The notes: generated by a model not told the origin, from the letters alone. Positions 45,353 to 52,740 are shown, counted from the first letter of the stretch. The stretch: DNA of 64,000 nucleotides from Arthrobacter sp. ZGTC131 (GCF_002929275.1 NZ_PJIK01000015.1:1-64000); one strand, 5' to 3'. Translations and numbers: made by a program.

Positions 45353-45494
45353 GGCAGCAGCGAACGGCGCCGAATATGCCCGATTTGGAATTTTCGGAAT
45401 CGCTGTTCTAAGATATTTGAGTTGCTTCGGAGAGATCCGGACAGAAGTACGGGCTCTGCGGTGAAAGTCGCAGGCGCCGGAGCGGCGAAAATAA

Positions 45495-45570
45495 GGGGCT
45501 GTGGCGCAGCTGGTAGCGCACCTGCATGGCATGCAGGGGGTCAGGGGTTCGAGTCCCCTCAGCTCCACCA
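45495..45570 (+). tRNA. tRNA-Ala(GGC), first copy
   Basis: The acceptor stem is GGGGCTG/CAGCTCC, and the anticodon stem CCTGC/GCAGG carries loop ATGGCAT (anticodon GGC). The T arm is CAGGGGTTCGAGTCCCCTC and CCA is encoded (45568-45570). A TAAGAT-like -10 lies near 45410, which would leave a longish 5' leader. The sequence is identical to the copy at 46716. Confidence 0.97.
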
Positions 45571-45572
45571 AG

Positions 45573-45617
45573 AAACCGCTAGGACAAGACTCAGGTCTGT
45601 TCTAGCGGTTTTTCTTT
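45573..45617 (+). terminator. terminator of first tRNA-Ala
   Basis: The arms AAACCGCTAG and CTAGCGGTTT (45573-45582 with 45602-45611) with an inner AGAC/GTCT stem are followed by a T-rich run (TTTCTTT). It starts 2 nt after the encoded CCA. Confidence 0.93.
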
Positions 45618-45766
45618 GGCCTCAGCACGATGCCGCATCGCTGATGAGGGCGCCGGTTGCGCCAGGGGACAGTCCGACCGCGTGCACAGGCCTGCCGACC
45701 CCGGTTAGTGCGGCGCCCCGATGCCGATATGATTCCCTGCATCAGGTGAGTTTCAAAGGGGGAGAC

Positions 45767-46093
45767 ATGGACGGCGCTAAACGGCTGGACCTCAAGACCC
45801 GGCGCGGCTGGATCTGGTTGATAGCCGGGGGATTCGCTGCGCTGGTCATCGGGTTTATTGTCGGCTTGCAGCCGACCGGACCGCTTTGCGGCAGCCCCCT
45901 GCTGCCGCAAAGCCGCCCGGCTGAAACCTTCGACTCGCTCCGGCGCGGGTCCAAGGCAGCGGCGGAGTGTTACCGGAATATCGATGCCGCTTCGGTTCCG
46001 ACGTGGGGCCTCATCACCCTTGGCGTCGTCCTGGTTCTGGCCGCGGTCGTCATTCGGGTCGTGAGCATTAACCGCAGTTCAAACGCCGCTTGA
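45767..46093 (+). CDS. hypothetical two-helix membrane protein
   Basis: This 108-residue protein has two hydrophobic segments (about residues 17-34 and 80-100) joined by a roughly 45-residue extracytoplasmic loop with two cysteines (PLCGSPLLP and AAECYRN) that could form a disulfide. AAAGGGGGAGA ends 3-4 nt before the ATG, a strong ribosome-binding site. It sits alone between the two tRNA-Ala genes. It resembles no family I can name. Confidence 0.7.
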   Translation: MDGAKRLDLKTRRGWIWLIAGGFAALVIGFIVGLQPTGPLCGSPLLPQSRPAETFDSLRRGSKAAAECYRNIDAASVPTWGLITLGVVLVLAAVVIRVVSINRSSNAA

Positions 46094-46715
46094 GGCGTTC
46101 CTGTTGCCGCAGGCGAAGGCCGTGGAGCGCCCGTGACGTAGGTGGTCCCCGGCCGCATCTGCGACCGGGGACCTTTGCGGGAGGGACAATCCGTGCGCTG
46201 TCTGCTGCAGATGCGCGACAATGCGCCTTGGCGTTCTGTACAAGCCCACCGCCCAATAGGCAGCCTTAGCGTGTCCCGGTATCCCTTCCGGTCCATAAGG
46301 CGATCTGTGCCGTCTCTCCTGATCTCCTTGTCATTCTGCTGGGCGGGCTGCTGGTGTGTCAGAGCCTGCCCATAAAGCCGTTTTAGCACTGCACGGACGG
46401 TCTGGCAATATACCCGGCAGGTGCCGAGCATCGCTGGCGAGGCGCCCGTACGTAAGGGACGGCGGCGGCTGGGGGAGCCGCCCGGGTCTCAGACAGGCGG
46501 CACCGCCGCCGGCCCAGCCCCGGTCATCAATTCCTATTATCGTCCTAACCTCCTCGGGAAAACAGCGGGCGCAAGGGGGCCGGTTTGGGTGTCGGCATTG
46601 CGGCGGTGTGCGTGTGGCGCAGCCCACGCTCCGCCGATTCGCTTCCGGCCCATTTGTGGATTACGCTAGTCAGGTTGCTTCCGGGAATCGCAAATACTCC
46701 CGGCGGAGACGGTTT
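46094..46715. other. non-coding stretch between hypothetical gene and second tRNA-Ala
   Basis: No credible gene is visible in these 622 bp. The arms GGTCCCCGG and CCGGGGACC (46144-46152 with 46165-46173) followed by TTT may terminate the preceding gene. The rest has only short frames without ribosome-binding sites. Any promoter for the second tRNA-Ala should lie near 46690-46710, but I see no clear elements. Confidence 0.5.
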
Positions 46716-46791
46716 GGGGCTGTGGCGCAGCTGGTAGCGCACCTGCATGGCATGCAGGGGGTCAGGGGTTCGAGTCCCCTCAGCTCCACCA
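46716..46791 (+). tRNA. tRNA-Ala(GGC), second copy
   Basis: The 76 nt are identical to the copy at 45495, including anticodon GGC and encoded CCA (46789-46791). The flanks differ, so the identity is limited to the gene itself. It marks the left border of a stretch of decayed and accessory genes. Confidence 0.97.
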
Positions 46792-46793
46792 AC

Positions 46794-46843
46794 AAAACCG
46801 CTGGAATAAGGGTCTATAGCCCGGTTCCGGCGGTTTTTTTCTT
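46794..46843 (+). terminator. terminator of second tRNA-Ala
   Basis: AAAACCGCTGGAA (46794-46806) pairs with TTCCGGCGGTTTT (46825-46837), with one G-T pair, and runs into seven T. It resembles the first copy's terminator in layout but not closely in sequence. Confidence 0.92.
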
Positions 46844-46904
46844 TGCCGAAACTCGGCGCAGTTCCGTGTTCTGGCGACGTGAAACCCCAGCGGTCAAGGG
46901 GTGC

Positions 46905-47215
46905 TGGTGGTCGCAGCAGCTGCTGTGAGTGCTGTGACCGGCAGGAGCGGCGCTGCGGCCCCGAGGAGCACCCGTGGAGGACGGCGGAGAATGCAATTAC
47001 TTTGCGCCCGTCACGGGCCGTAGCGAGGCGTCGGGCAATGAAGGGGCCGAGCAAGTGGCGTGCAGTGATTGATGCTCTCAGGAGCGCGGACAACCAGCCC
47101 GGCATCCCGCAGGCGTGCGCGAGCAGCACGATAGCGACCACTGCGCCTCCGTCTGCGCTGCGAACCAGGGTAGCGGCGAAGACGTAGCGGGCCAGCGCCC
47201 TGGGCCCGACGCCCT
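46905..47215 (-). pseudogene. remnant of an MFS transporter
   Basis: On the minus strand a stretch reading ARYVFAATLVRSADGG, VVAIVLLAHACG and LLGPFIARRLATARDGRK has the first-helices pattern of a major facilitator superfamily protein. After AFSAVLHG, near 46980, the hydrophobic reading continues in the next frame (VLLGAAAPLLPVTALTAAAA) and then stops. The fragment is therefore frameshifted and truncated, lacking most of the 12 helices. It lies just beyond the second tRNA-Ala. The family call rests on pattern only. Confidence 0.5.
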
Positions 47216-47241
47216 TCCTGCGTGGAACGCCGAGGCCAGCG

Positions 47242-47391
47242 CTACGAGTTGAGCCCGAGCTCATCGACCATCCTGCCAATAGCGGCACGCTGCTTGTCGG
47301 TCAATCCTTGGAGGGGAAGCAGCAGGCACGACTTTGAAGCGAGCCCGAACTGTTCTGCTATTGCCGCAACGACCCGGATACTCCCGCCAAA
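47242..47391 (-). pseudogene. C-terminal remnant of a DHDPS-family lyase (minus strand)
   Basis: The minus strand encodes FGGSIRVVAAIAEQFGLA and LPLQGLTDKQRAAIGRMVDELGL before its stop at 47242. This is the form of the C-terminal helices of dihydrodipicolinate-synthase family proteins. No matching N-terminal domain lies upstream in the same direction: 8 bp away a fragment of the preceding part of such a protein is found on the opposite strand. The gene is therefore broken. It differs from the intact DHDPS-family gene at 48916. Confidence 0.5.
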
Positions 47392-47398
47392 CTCGGCC

Positions 47399-47617
47399 GG
47401 CCTGGCTGCCGGATGCGATGCCTGGTATTCGGTTATCGGCGGCACCCTGCCCGCCCTGGCGATGCGGATCACCCGGGCCGCCCTGGAAGGGCGAATCCCG
47501 GATGCGTTGGCCGAGTCCGAACGGCTTGCACCGTTGTGGCAGTCATTCGCCAGCTGTATTTGGCGCGTCGTTTTGTCAGCGGTAAATGTCGGTTGTCCGT
47601 CAGGAATCGGGGAGTGA
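47399..47617 (+). pseudogene. inverted remnant of a DHDPS-family lyase (plus strand)
   Basis: The plus strand reads GLAAGCDAWYSVIGGTLPA, ITRAALEGRIPDALAESE and RLAPLW, matching the penultimate helices of DHDPS-family proteins, then ends at a stop at 47615-47617. Together with the minus-strand fragment it gives the C-terminal third of one such enzyme if the segment 47392-47558 is turned around. CGCCAAA (47385-47391) and TTTGGCG (47559-47565) flank that segment. The alternative is two separate remnants placed head to head. Confidence 0.42.
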
Positions 47618-47718
47618 CGCTGTTGCATCGTGGCGTCCTTGCGAGTGCAACCGGCTTTCAGGCGGCTGGCTCTTGAGCCCCCGATCGGACTCTGTGCGCT
47701 GGTGCCGCGCCCACCCTC

Positions 47719-48789
47719 CTAGAGAGCGTGTGGTGCGGTGTGTAAAGGTGAACCGCTCGATTGGCGGGGTATGAGTGTGGGCATGGCTTTACGGATTCTA
47801 GGTTCCTTGCCGGGGTTCACAATGAGGTCGATCGCGTTGCCTGCGATCTGATCTAGGGGCACCCGCACGGAAGAGAGCGGGGTTGGAAGACGGGACGAGA
47901 GGGGTATGTCGTTGTAGCCGACCAGGGCCAAGTCTTCTCCTACGGTGATGTCGAGACGGTGGGCGGCCGCGATGACCCCCATGGCCAGGTTGTCGTTGGC
48001 GGCGAATATCGCACTGGGACGTTTTCCGGTGTCGCTGGCCAGTAGATATTCCGCGGCGGAGAACCCGCTTTCGATGCCATAGCCGGCGGCAATCAGCCAG
48101 TTTTCCTGGGCGTCTATGCCTGCTCCTTCCAAGGCTTTGCGGGCGCCGGCGAGGCGGGCTATCCCGGTGGAAGTGAATGACGGCCCGGTCACAACGGCGA
48201 TGTCACGGTGCCCGAGATCAATGAGGTGCCTGACTGCGAGATATCCGCCAACCTCATCGTCACCAAGTGCGGAAGGGCTGACCCCGTCGGTACGCAGCAC
48301 CAGCGCATGCGCCACACCCCGGTCACGCAAATGTCGGGGCAGATCGTCGTCAAGTCTGGCAGTGGCAAGGATCAGCCCGTCGACATTGCGGTCAAGGAGT
48401 GTTTCGGCTGCCCGGCGTTCGTCGTCGGGATCATCGCCGCTGGTGGCGACCATGGCAAAGTATCCACGGTCGGACGCCACCCGCTCCAGTTCCTCAAACA
48501 TGAGGGCCATCACTGTGTCACTGAGCCGCGGCACAAGTACCCCGAGAGTCCGGGTCTCACCCCTTCGCAGGTTTGACGCGAAGGAATTCCGGCGGTATCC
48601 CAACTCCTCGGCAATCTTCCGGACATGTGCTGCTGCAGCCGACTTGGATGCAGTTCCCCGCTCATCCAGCGCGCGGCTGGCTGTGGACACACTGACGCCA
48701 CTGGCTGCGGCAACGTCCCTCAAAGTGACGGTCGTCCCTGGGTTGCCGGGTTCCATGCGCGTTCTCCTGTTCACCGTCTTGGTAGACAC
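47719..48789 (-). CDS. LacI-family transcriptional regulator
   Basis: This 356-residue repressor-type protein has the N-terminal HTH and hinge helix TLRDVAAASGVSVSTASRAL, followed by a periplasmic-binding-protein-like ligand domain (RTLGVLVPRLSDTVMALMFEELE, DGLILATA, AIFAANDNLAMG, ALVGYNDIP). The frame is open to 48864, but GTG 48789 is chosen because AAGGAGG (48797-48803) lies 7 nt before it. It is divergent from the DHDPS-family gene, and paired AAACGTT motifs lie between them, so it very probably controls that gene and itself. The inducer is unknown. Confidence 0.93.
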   Translation of the reverse strand: MSTKTVNRRTRMEPGNPGTTVTLRDVAAASGVSVSTASRALDERGTASKSAAAAHVRKIAEELGYRRNSFASNLRRGETRTLGVLVPRLSDTVMALMFEELERVASDRGYFAMVATSGDDPDDERRAAETLLDRNVDGLILATARLDDDLPRHLRDRGVAHALVLRTDGVSPSALGDDEVGGYLAVRHLIDLGHRDIAVVTGPSFTSTGIARLAGARKALEGAGIDAQENWLIAAGYGIESGFSAAEYLLASDTGKRPSAIFAANDNLAMGVIAAAHRLDITVGEDLALVGYNDIPLSSRLPTPLSSVRVPLDQIAGNAIDLIVNPGKEPRIRKAMPTLIPRQSSGSPLHTAPHAL

Positions 48790-48818
48790 TCTATTTCCTC
48801 CTTTGCGAAAACGGGCCC

Positions 48819-48872
48819 TTGACAGTGAGGTGCAACACACCGCAGAATGAAAACGTTCCCGCAAACGTTCTC
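48819..48872 (+). promoter_or_regulatory. promoter with overlapping LacI-type operator
   Basis: TTGACA (48819-48824) and CAGAAT (48843-48848), 18 bp apart, form a plausible promoter toward the DHDPS-family gene. Two AACGTT cores, each a small palindrome typical of LacI/GalR half-sites, lie at about 48851-48857 and 48862-48869, one helical turn apart, right over the expected transcription start. A repressor bound there would block the promoter. Confidence 0.65.
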
Positions 48873-48915
48873 ATAGTCTAGCGGGACTCCGATAAACAAG
48901 ACAGAGGAAGCTCTC

Positions 48916-49851
48916 ATGACCATGGATCTCCGCGGACTTGTCCCCGCACCTGTGACACCGTTCAACCGTGACGGCAGCGTCGACGTCGACGCGATTCACC
49001 GCCTGGGCGGCTGGCTGGCCAGCGTCGAGGGCGTCAAGGGCCTGGTAGTCCTGGGCCACGCCGGCGAAGGCACCTTCCTGACCCAGGACGAGCAGGCGCT
49101 CGTTATTCGTGAGTTCAAGAACGCCGTCAACGGCGAAATCCCGATCATCGCCGGCATTACCGGTGAGGGCAACACCGTTGCTGCCCTGGAAGCTAAGCGT
49201 GCCGTTGAGGCTGGCGCCGAGGCCGGTCTGGTCTACCCATCCCACGGATGGCTCCGCTTCGGTTACCAGAAGGGCGCCCCGCAGACCCGCTACAAGGAAA
49301 TCTACGAAACCTCCGGCCTGCCGCTGATCCTCTTCCAGTACCCGGATGCCACCAAGGCAACCTACGATTTGGAGACCCAGTTGGAGATTGCCGGGCAGGA
49401 AGGCGTATTCGCCACCAAGAACGGCGTCCGCAACATGAAGCGCTGGGACACCGAAATCCCGGTCCTGCGCGAAACCTACCCCGACCTGCAGATCCTCACC
49501 TGCCATGACGAGTACCTGCTGCACACCATGTTCGACGTGGACGGCGCCCTGGTCGGCTACGGCGGACTCGCTCCCGAACCGCTAGTGGAGCTGATCGCCG
49601 CCGGCAAGGCCAAGGACTACGCCGCGGCCCGCGCCATCCACGACCGCCTGCTGCCGGTTACGAAGAACGTCTACCACCGCGGATCCCACATGGAAGGCAC
49701 CGTCGCCCTCAAGGAAGGCCTCGTCGCCCGCGGCATCCTCGAACACGCCACCGTCCGTCCGCCGCTGCTGCCCCTGGCCGAAGGAGCCGGCGACGAAATC
49801 GCCCTGGCCCTGAAGTCCGCGAACCTGGGCAGCGTCACCGTCCCCGCTTGA
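48916..49851 (+). CDS. dihydrodipicolinate synthase (DHDPS/NAL) family lyase
   Basis: This 311-residue TIM-barrel lyase of the Schiff-base type has N-terminal LVPAPVTPFNRDGSVD, the motif VLGHAGEGTFLT where classical enzymes have GTTGE, a Tyr in LILFQYPD, and the Schiff-base Lys in VFATKNGVRN. The changed GHAGEG loop argues against true DapA, and the family includes lyases of sugar acids and other 2-oxo acids. The context supports catabolism: a LacI regulator is divergent and a transporter follows. AGAGGAAG lies 6-13 nt before the ATG. The substrate cannot be named. Confidence 0.88.
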   Translation: MTMDLRGLVPAPVTPFNRDGSVDVDAIHRLGGWLASVEGVKGLVVLGHAGEGTFLTQDEQALVIREFKNAVNGEIPIIAGITGEGNTVAALEAKRAVEAGAEAGLVYPSHGWLRFGYQKGAPQTRYKEIYETSGLPLILFQYPDATKATYDLETQLEIAGQEGVFATKNGVRNMKRWDTEIPVLRETYPDLQILTCHDEYLLHTMFDVDGALVGYGGLAPEPLVELIAAGKAKDYAAARAIHDRLLPVTKNVYHRGSHMEGTVALKEGLVARGILEHATVRPPLLPLAEGAGDEIALALKSANLGSVTVPA

Positions 49852-49864
49852 TCTCCGGACCCCT

Positions 49865-49895
49865 CAGGGTGGCGGGCACAGCCCGCCACCCTGAC
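49865..49895 (+). terminator. hairpin between lyase and transporter genes
   Basis: The perfect 14-bp arms 49865-49878 and 49882-49895 (TCAGGGTGGC.../...GCCACCCTGA) with a 3-nt loop lie 14 bp after the lyase stop. No T run follows at once (CCCCAAATGCTTTATT), so it may only weaken transcription into the transporter gene or protect the upstream mRNA. Confidence 0.55.
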
Positions 49896-49965
49896 CCCAA
49901 ATGCTTTATTCTCCAATTAGGTCAACGACGACCACAGCGCAGCCGCTGTAGAAGGAGGACTCGCA

Positions 49966-51264
49966 ATGAGCGAGCCGAACCGGACCATCGCCTCACCGCA
50001 CCATCGCCGAGGACAGACGGTCAACCCCGAGAACAACCTGGCTCCGGCCGCACCGGCCAAACGTCGGACCTTCCTCGGATACCTCGCCCTCATGGGCCCG
50101 GCCTTCGTGGTCGGAGCCTGGCAATTCGGACCCGGCAACCTCACCACCGCAGTCCAGGCCGGCAGCCGATTCGACTACACCCTAGTCTGGGTCATCGCCG
50201 TCTCCACCATCCTGATGATCTTCTTCACCGACATGAGCGTCCGCCTCGGCATCGCGACCCCCACCTCCCTGATCACCTCTATCAAAGACCACCTCGGCAA
50301 ATGGGTCGGCGTGCTGGCAGGATTCGGAGTCTTCGGAATCACGCTCATGTTCTCCGTCGGCAACGCCGTCGGATCAGGCCTGGGACTCTCACTGATTTTC
50401 GGCGGCTCCCCAGTCCTCTGGACCGTGGTCTGCACCGCCGCCGTCGGCTTCGTCTTGGCCTTCCGCAACGTCTACGGAATTGTGGAAAAAGCCCTTCTGG
50501 TCATCGTCGTTCTCATGGGCCTGGCTTTCATTGCCAGCACCGTGGTAGCCCAACCCGACTGGTACCGGTCCATGGAAGGCATGGTTCCAAGCCTGCCGCC
50601 AGGAAGTGAAATCCTCATCGTCGCCTTGGTCGGCACCAACTTCTCCATCAACGCCGCCTTCTACACCTCTTACGGCATCAAGGAACACCGCCGCACCCGC
50701 GCCGACTACCGCGACATCACCCTCGTCGACACCATTCCCGGCATCGTCGCCCCCGGCATCATGACCGCCCTCGTCATCATGGTCGCCGCCGCCGTGCTCG
50801 GCAAAACCGGCGCCGAAGCAGGAACCATTAACGCCCTCGCCTCCGTCTTCACGCCCCTGGCAGGTCCAGTCGGCGCGATGGTGTTCGCCCTCGGCCTCTC
50901 CGGAGCAGCCTTCTCATCCATGATTGCCAACGCCACCGCCGGTGGCACCATGCTCTCGGACGCCCTCGGCCGCGGAGCCCAGGCAGGATCACCCACCGCC
51001 CGCATCTTCACAGGAGTCATCCTGGCCTTCGGCCTGATCATCACCCTCTCGTTCCAGGCCTCACCCGTAGGCCTGATCGTCATCGCCCAGTCCCTCACGG
51101 TCCTCATCGCCCCACTGCTCGGCGTGCTGATCATCATCATGGCCAACAGGCGCTCCATCATGGGTGAGCTCCGCAACAAATGGTGGCACAACCTCTTCGG
51201 CGCCATCGGCCTCATCGCCATCATCGCCTCCTCAATCAGACTCATCACCACCCTGCTCGGCTAA
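49966..51264 (+). CDS. Nramp-fold transporter lacking the canonical metal-binding residues
   Basis: This 432-residue membrane protein with about 11 hydrophobic segments aligns with Nramp transporters (LGYLALMGPAFVVGAWQFGPGN; later PLAGPVGAMVFALGLSGAAFSS). Two metal-site motifs are changed. The helix-1 DPGN is GPGN (Gly55 for Asp), and the helix-6 AxxMPH region reads GTNFSINAA (residues 223-231), with no Met and no His. Mn/Fe transport is therefore unlikely by the known mechanism. With a LacI regulator and a DHDPS-family lyase beside it, uptake of an organic acid is a better guess. AAGGAGG precedes the ATG by about 7 nt. Confidence 0.85.
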   Translation: MSEPNRTIASPHHRRGQTVNPENNLAPAAPAKRRTFLGYLALMGPAFVVGAWQFGPGNLTTAVQAGSRFDYTLVWVIAVSTILMIFFTDMSVRLGIATPTSLITSIKDHLGKWVGVLAGFGVFGITLMFSVGNAVGSGLGLSLIFGGSPVLWTVVCTAAVGFVLAFRNVYGIVEKALLVIVVLMGLAFIASTVVAQPDWYRSMEGMVPSLPPGSEILIVALVGTNFSINAAFYTSYGIKEHRRTRADYRDITLVDTIPGIVAPGIMTALVIMVAAAVLGKTGAEAGTINALASVFTPLAGPVGAMVFALGLSGAAFSSMIANATAGGTMLSDALGRGAQAGSPTARIFTGVILAFGLIITLSFQASPVGLIVIAQSLTVLIAPLLGVLIIIMANRRSIMGELRNKWWHNLFGAIGLIAIIASSIRLITTLLG

Positions 51265-51292
51265 ACAGCACCCGGCACCGAGTCAACCCATA

Positions 51293-51332
51293 AAGGAGCG
51301 CCCCCAGTACACGCTGGTGGCGCTCCTTCTTG
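51293..51332 (+). terminator. terminator after the transporter gene
   Basis: AAGGAGCGCC and GGCGCTCCTT enclose an inner CCAG/CTGG stem and a 6-nt loop (51293-51328), followed by CTTG. It closes the lyase-transporter unit. Confidence 0.75.
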
Positions 51333-51486
51333 CGTCCTGAACGGCCGACAATGAGCGCTGCAACCGTCCATCGTCGTTTGAAGACTGCGGCCTGATTGCC
51401 GACGACCACAGCTTCGGGCACGGACCGCAGCCCTTGCTATTCGAGGTGCTGGACGCCATGGACGGCCTGGACAGGGATGCAGACGT

Positions 51487-51771
51487 GAGGTGTTAGTCCA
51501 TGCCGGCTCGACCAGGGTGACCCGCATGCCGAACTCGCGGAGCTCGTGATCGAGGGACTCGGAGTACCCCTCCACGGCGTGCTTCGTTGCCGCGTACACG
51601 GCCATACGGTTGCGGCACGATCCCGACGACCGATGACAGGTTTACGATGCGGCCGCTTTCTGTGCCCGCATGATCGGAAGGACGGCGTTGGTCAGACGGA
51701 TCACCCCGAACACATTGATGTCGGCGGCGATGCCGATGTGTGGTCGGATGCTGCAAGCCCCGCGATGCCAT
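51487..51771 (-). pseudogene. frameshifted remnant of an SDR oxidoreductase
   Basis: On the minus strand, pieces of one short-chain dehydrogenase appear in different frames. INVFGVIRLTNAVLPIMRAQ ends about 51665, GRIVNLSSVVGIVPQPYG follows in a second frame, and MAVYAATKHAVEGYSESLDHEL with FGMRVTLVEPAWTNTS in a third (to about 51487). These are the NAG/active-site Ser and YxxxK parts of the SDR fold. At least two frameshifts and missing ends make it non-functional. The region 51333-51486 beyond it holds nothing I can identify. Confidence 0.7.
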
Positions 51772-51842
51772 TAGATATGTGGAGTCGCCCCGGCCGAAGT
51801 AGGGCCCGGGCCGACTGCAGCGTGTTCTGTCGGGGGCGGTTG

Positions 51843-52577
51843 TCAGTCGTGCGCGGCGCGGTTAATCGCCACGGTCTCATCCAGGGACGGTGCTTCCGTG
51901 AGTGAGCCGAAGTGCTCCATCAGTCGATCGCGGGTGATAGGCGCCTTGTCTTTCTCCGCCGCGGCAAGAGCCTGGCCGAGCTCCTCAAGGTTAAGTTCGG
52001 TGCAATATGCGGGAGTGCCGGGTTGCTGGCGCCACGACTCAGCGAGGACGCCGGCATCGAACGGATCGAAGCCCGTATCGTCGACCAGCTGCATGACCGT
52101 CCTGCGGGCCACGTCCGAATCGGCCGCGACTGGGATAGCGATGCGATCCGGTGCCCCAGCGGGGCGCCCCTTCGTCTGCTGCGTTGCGGCAAGCGCTGCG
52201 TTCCACGCCTTCACAATTGGCCGGCCGAGCTGCTCTGCGGTCCAGAGGCTCTCGACCTGGCCGTTGTCGACTGCGTCGACGGCGCCGTTCATGAAGGGGT
52301 AGTAGTTCGAGGTGTCGACGATCACTGTGTCATCGGCGGCCTTCGCGAGGAGGTCAGCGAGTTCTGGCTGCTTCGAGAAAGGGATCGACAAAACGATCAC
52401 GTTGCGGTCCTCGATTGCGGCATCCGGGTCGGCTGCACGGGCACCTGCAGCGAGTACCTCGGTGGCGACGACCTCGGGGCCGCGGGCGTCCACGATAAGA
52501 ACGTCGTGTGCGGCTTCGCTGAGCCGGCGTGCGAGGTTGCCGCCGATGGCTCCGGCGCCGATTACGGAAATTTTCAT
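51843..52577 (-). CDS. NADPH-dependent F420 reductase-like / dinucleotide-binding oxidoreductase
   Basis: This 244-residue protein has the Rossmann motif VIGAGAIGGNLA at residues 5-16 and the later VLSIPF and TVIVDTSNYYPF stretches of the F420-dependent NADP reductase family (coenzyme F420-dependent NADP oxidoreductase domain). Many members of this family do not use F420 and act on other substrates. No F420 synthesis gene lies in the window. It is divergent from an ArsR-type regulator, with two palindromes in the shared control region, so the pair is probably a local regulated unit. Confidence 0.85.
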   Translation of the reverse strand: MKISVIGAGAIGGNLARRLSEAAHDVLIVDARGPEVVATEVLAAGARAADPDAAIEDRNVIVLSIPFSKQPELADLLAKAADDTVIVDTSNYYPFMNGAVDAVDNGQVESLWTAEQLGRPIVKAWNAALAATQQTKGRPAGAPDRIAIPVAADSDVARRTVMQLVDDTGFDPFDAGVLAESWRQQPGTPAYCTELNLEELGQALAAAEKDKAPITRDRLMEHFGSLTEAPSLDETVAINRAAHD

Positions 52578-52648
52578 GTCGTGTTTCTCCTGTAGTTCTG
52601 ACTTACCCGCCTCACGTTGGCGACCAGCTGGTCACGTGATCGGGCATA

Positions 52649-52707
52649 ATGTACGTGTTAGTGCGTACATCTACCGTAGCCTATGTACGCTCCAATGTGT
52701 ACATAGG
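52649..52707. promoter_or_regulatory. two operator-like palindromes between reductase and ArsR-type genes
   Basis: The first palindrome is ATGTACG-N8-CGTACAT (52649-52670). The second is CCTATGTAC-N10-GTACATAGG (52680-52707). Both share the core TGTAC/GTACA, and their centres are 34 bp apart, close to three helical turns. They lie in the divergent promoter region, so the neighbouring ArsR-like regulator is the natural candidate to bind both. Confidence 0.7.
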
Positions 52708-52740
52708 CTCCATCAACGCTCGAAATTAGGGAGGAGGATC

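Noticed and set aside
45495-46791. The two tRNA-Ala genes as attL/attR of an integrated element
   Set aside because: No integrase or phage-like gene lies between them, both copies are complete, and the terminators and flanks differ. Ancient duplication is simpler.
48757-48864. A longer start for the LacI regulator (25 extra residues)
   Set aside because: The added part covers the promoter region, while GTG 48789 has a consensus ribosome-binding site at proper distance.
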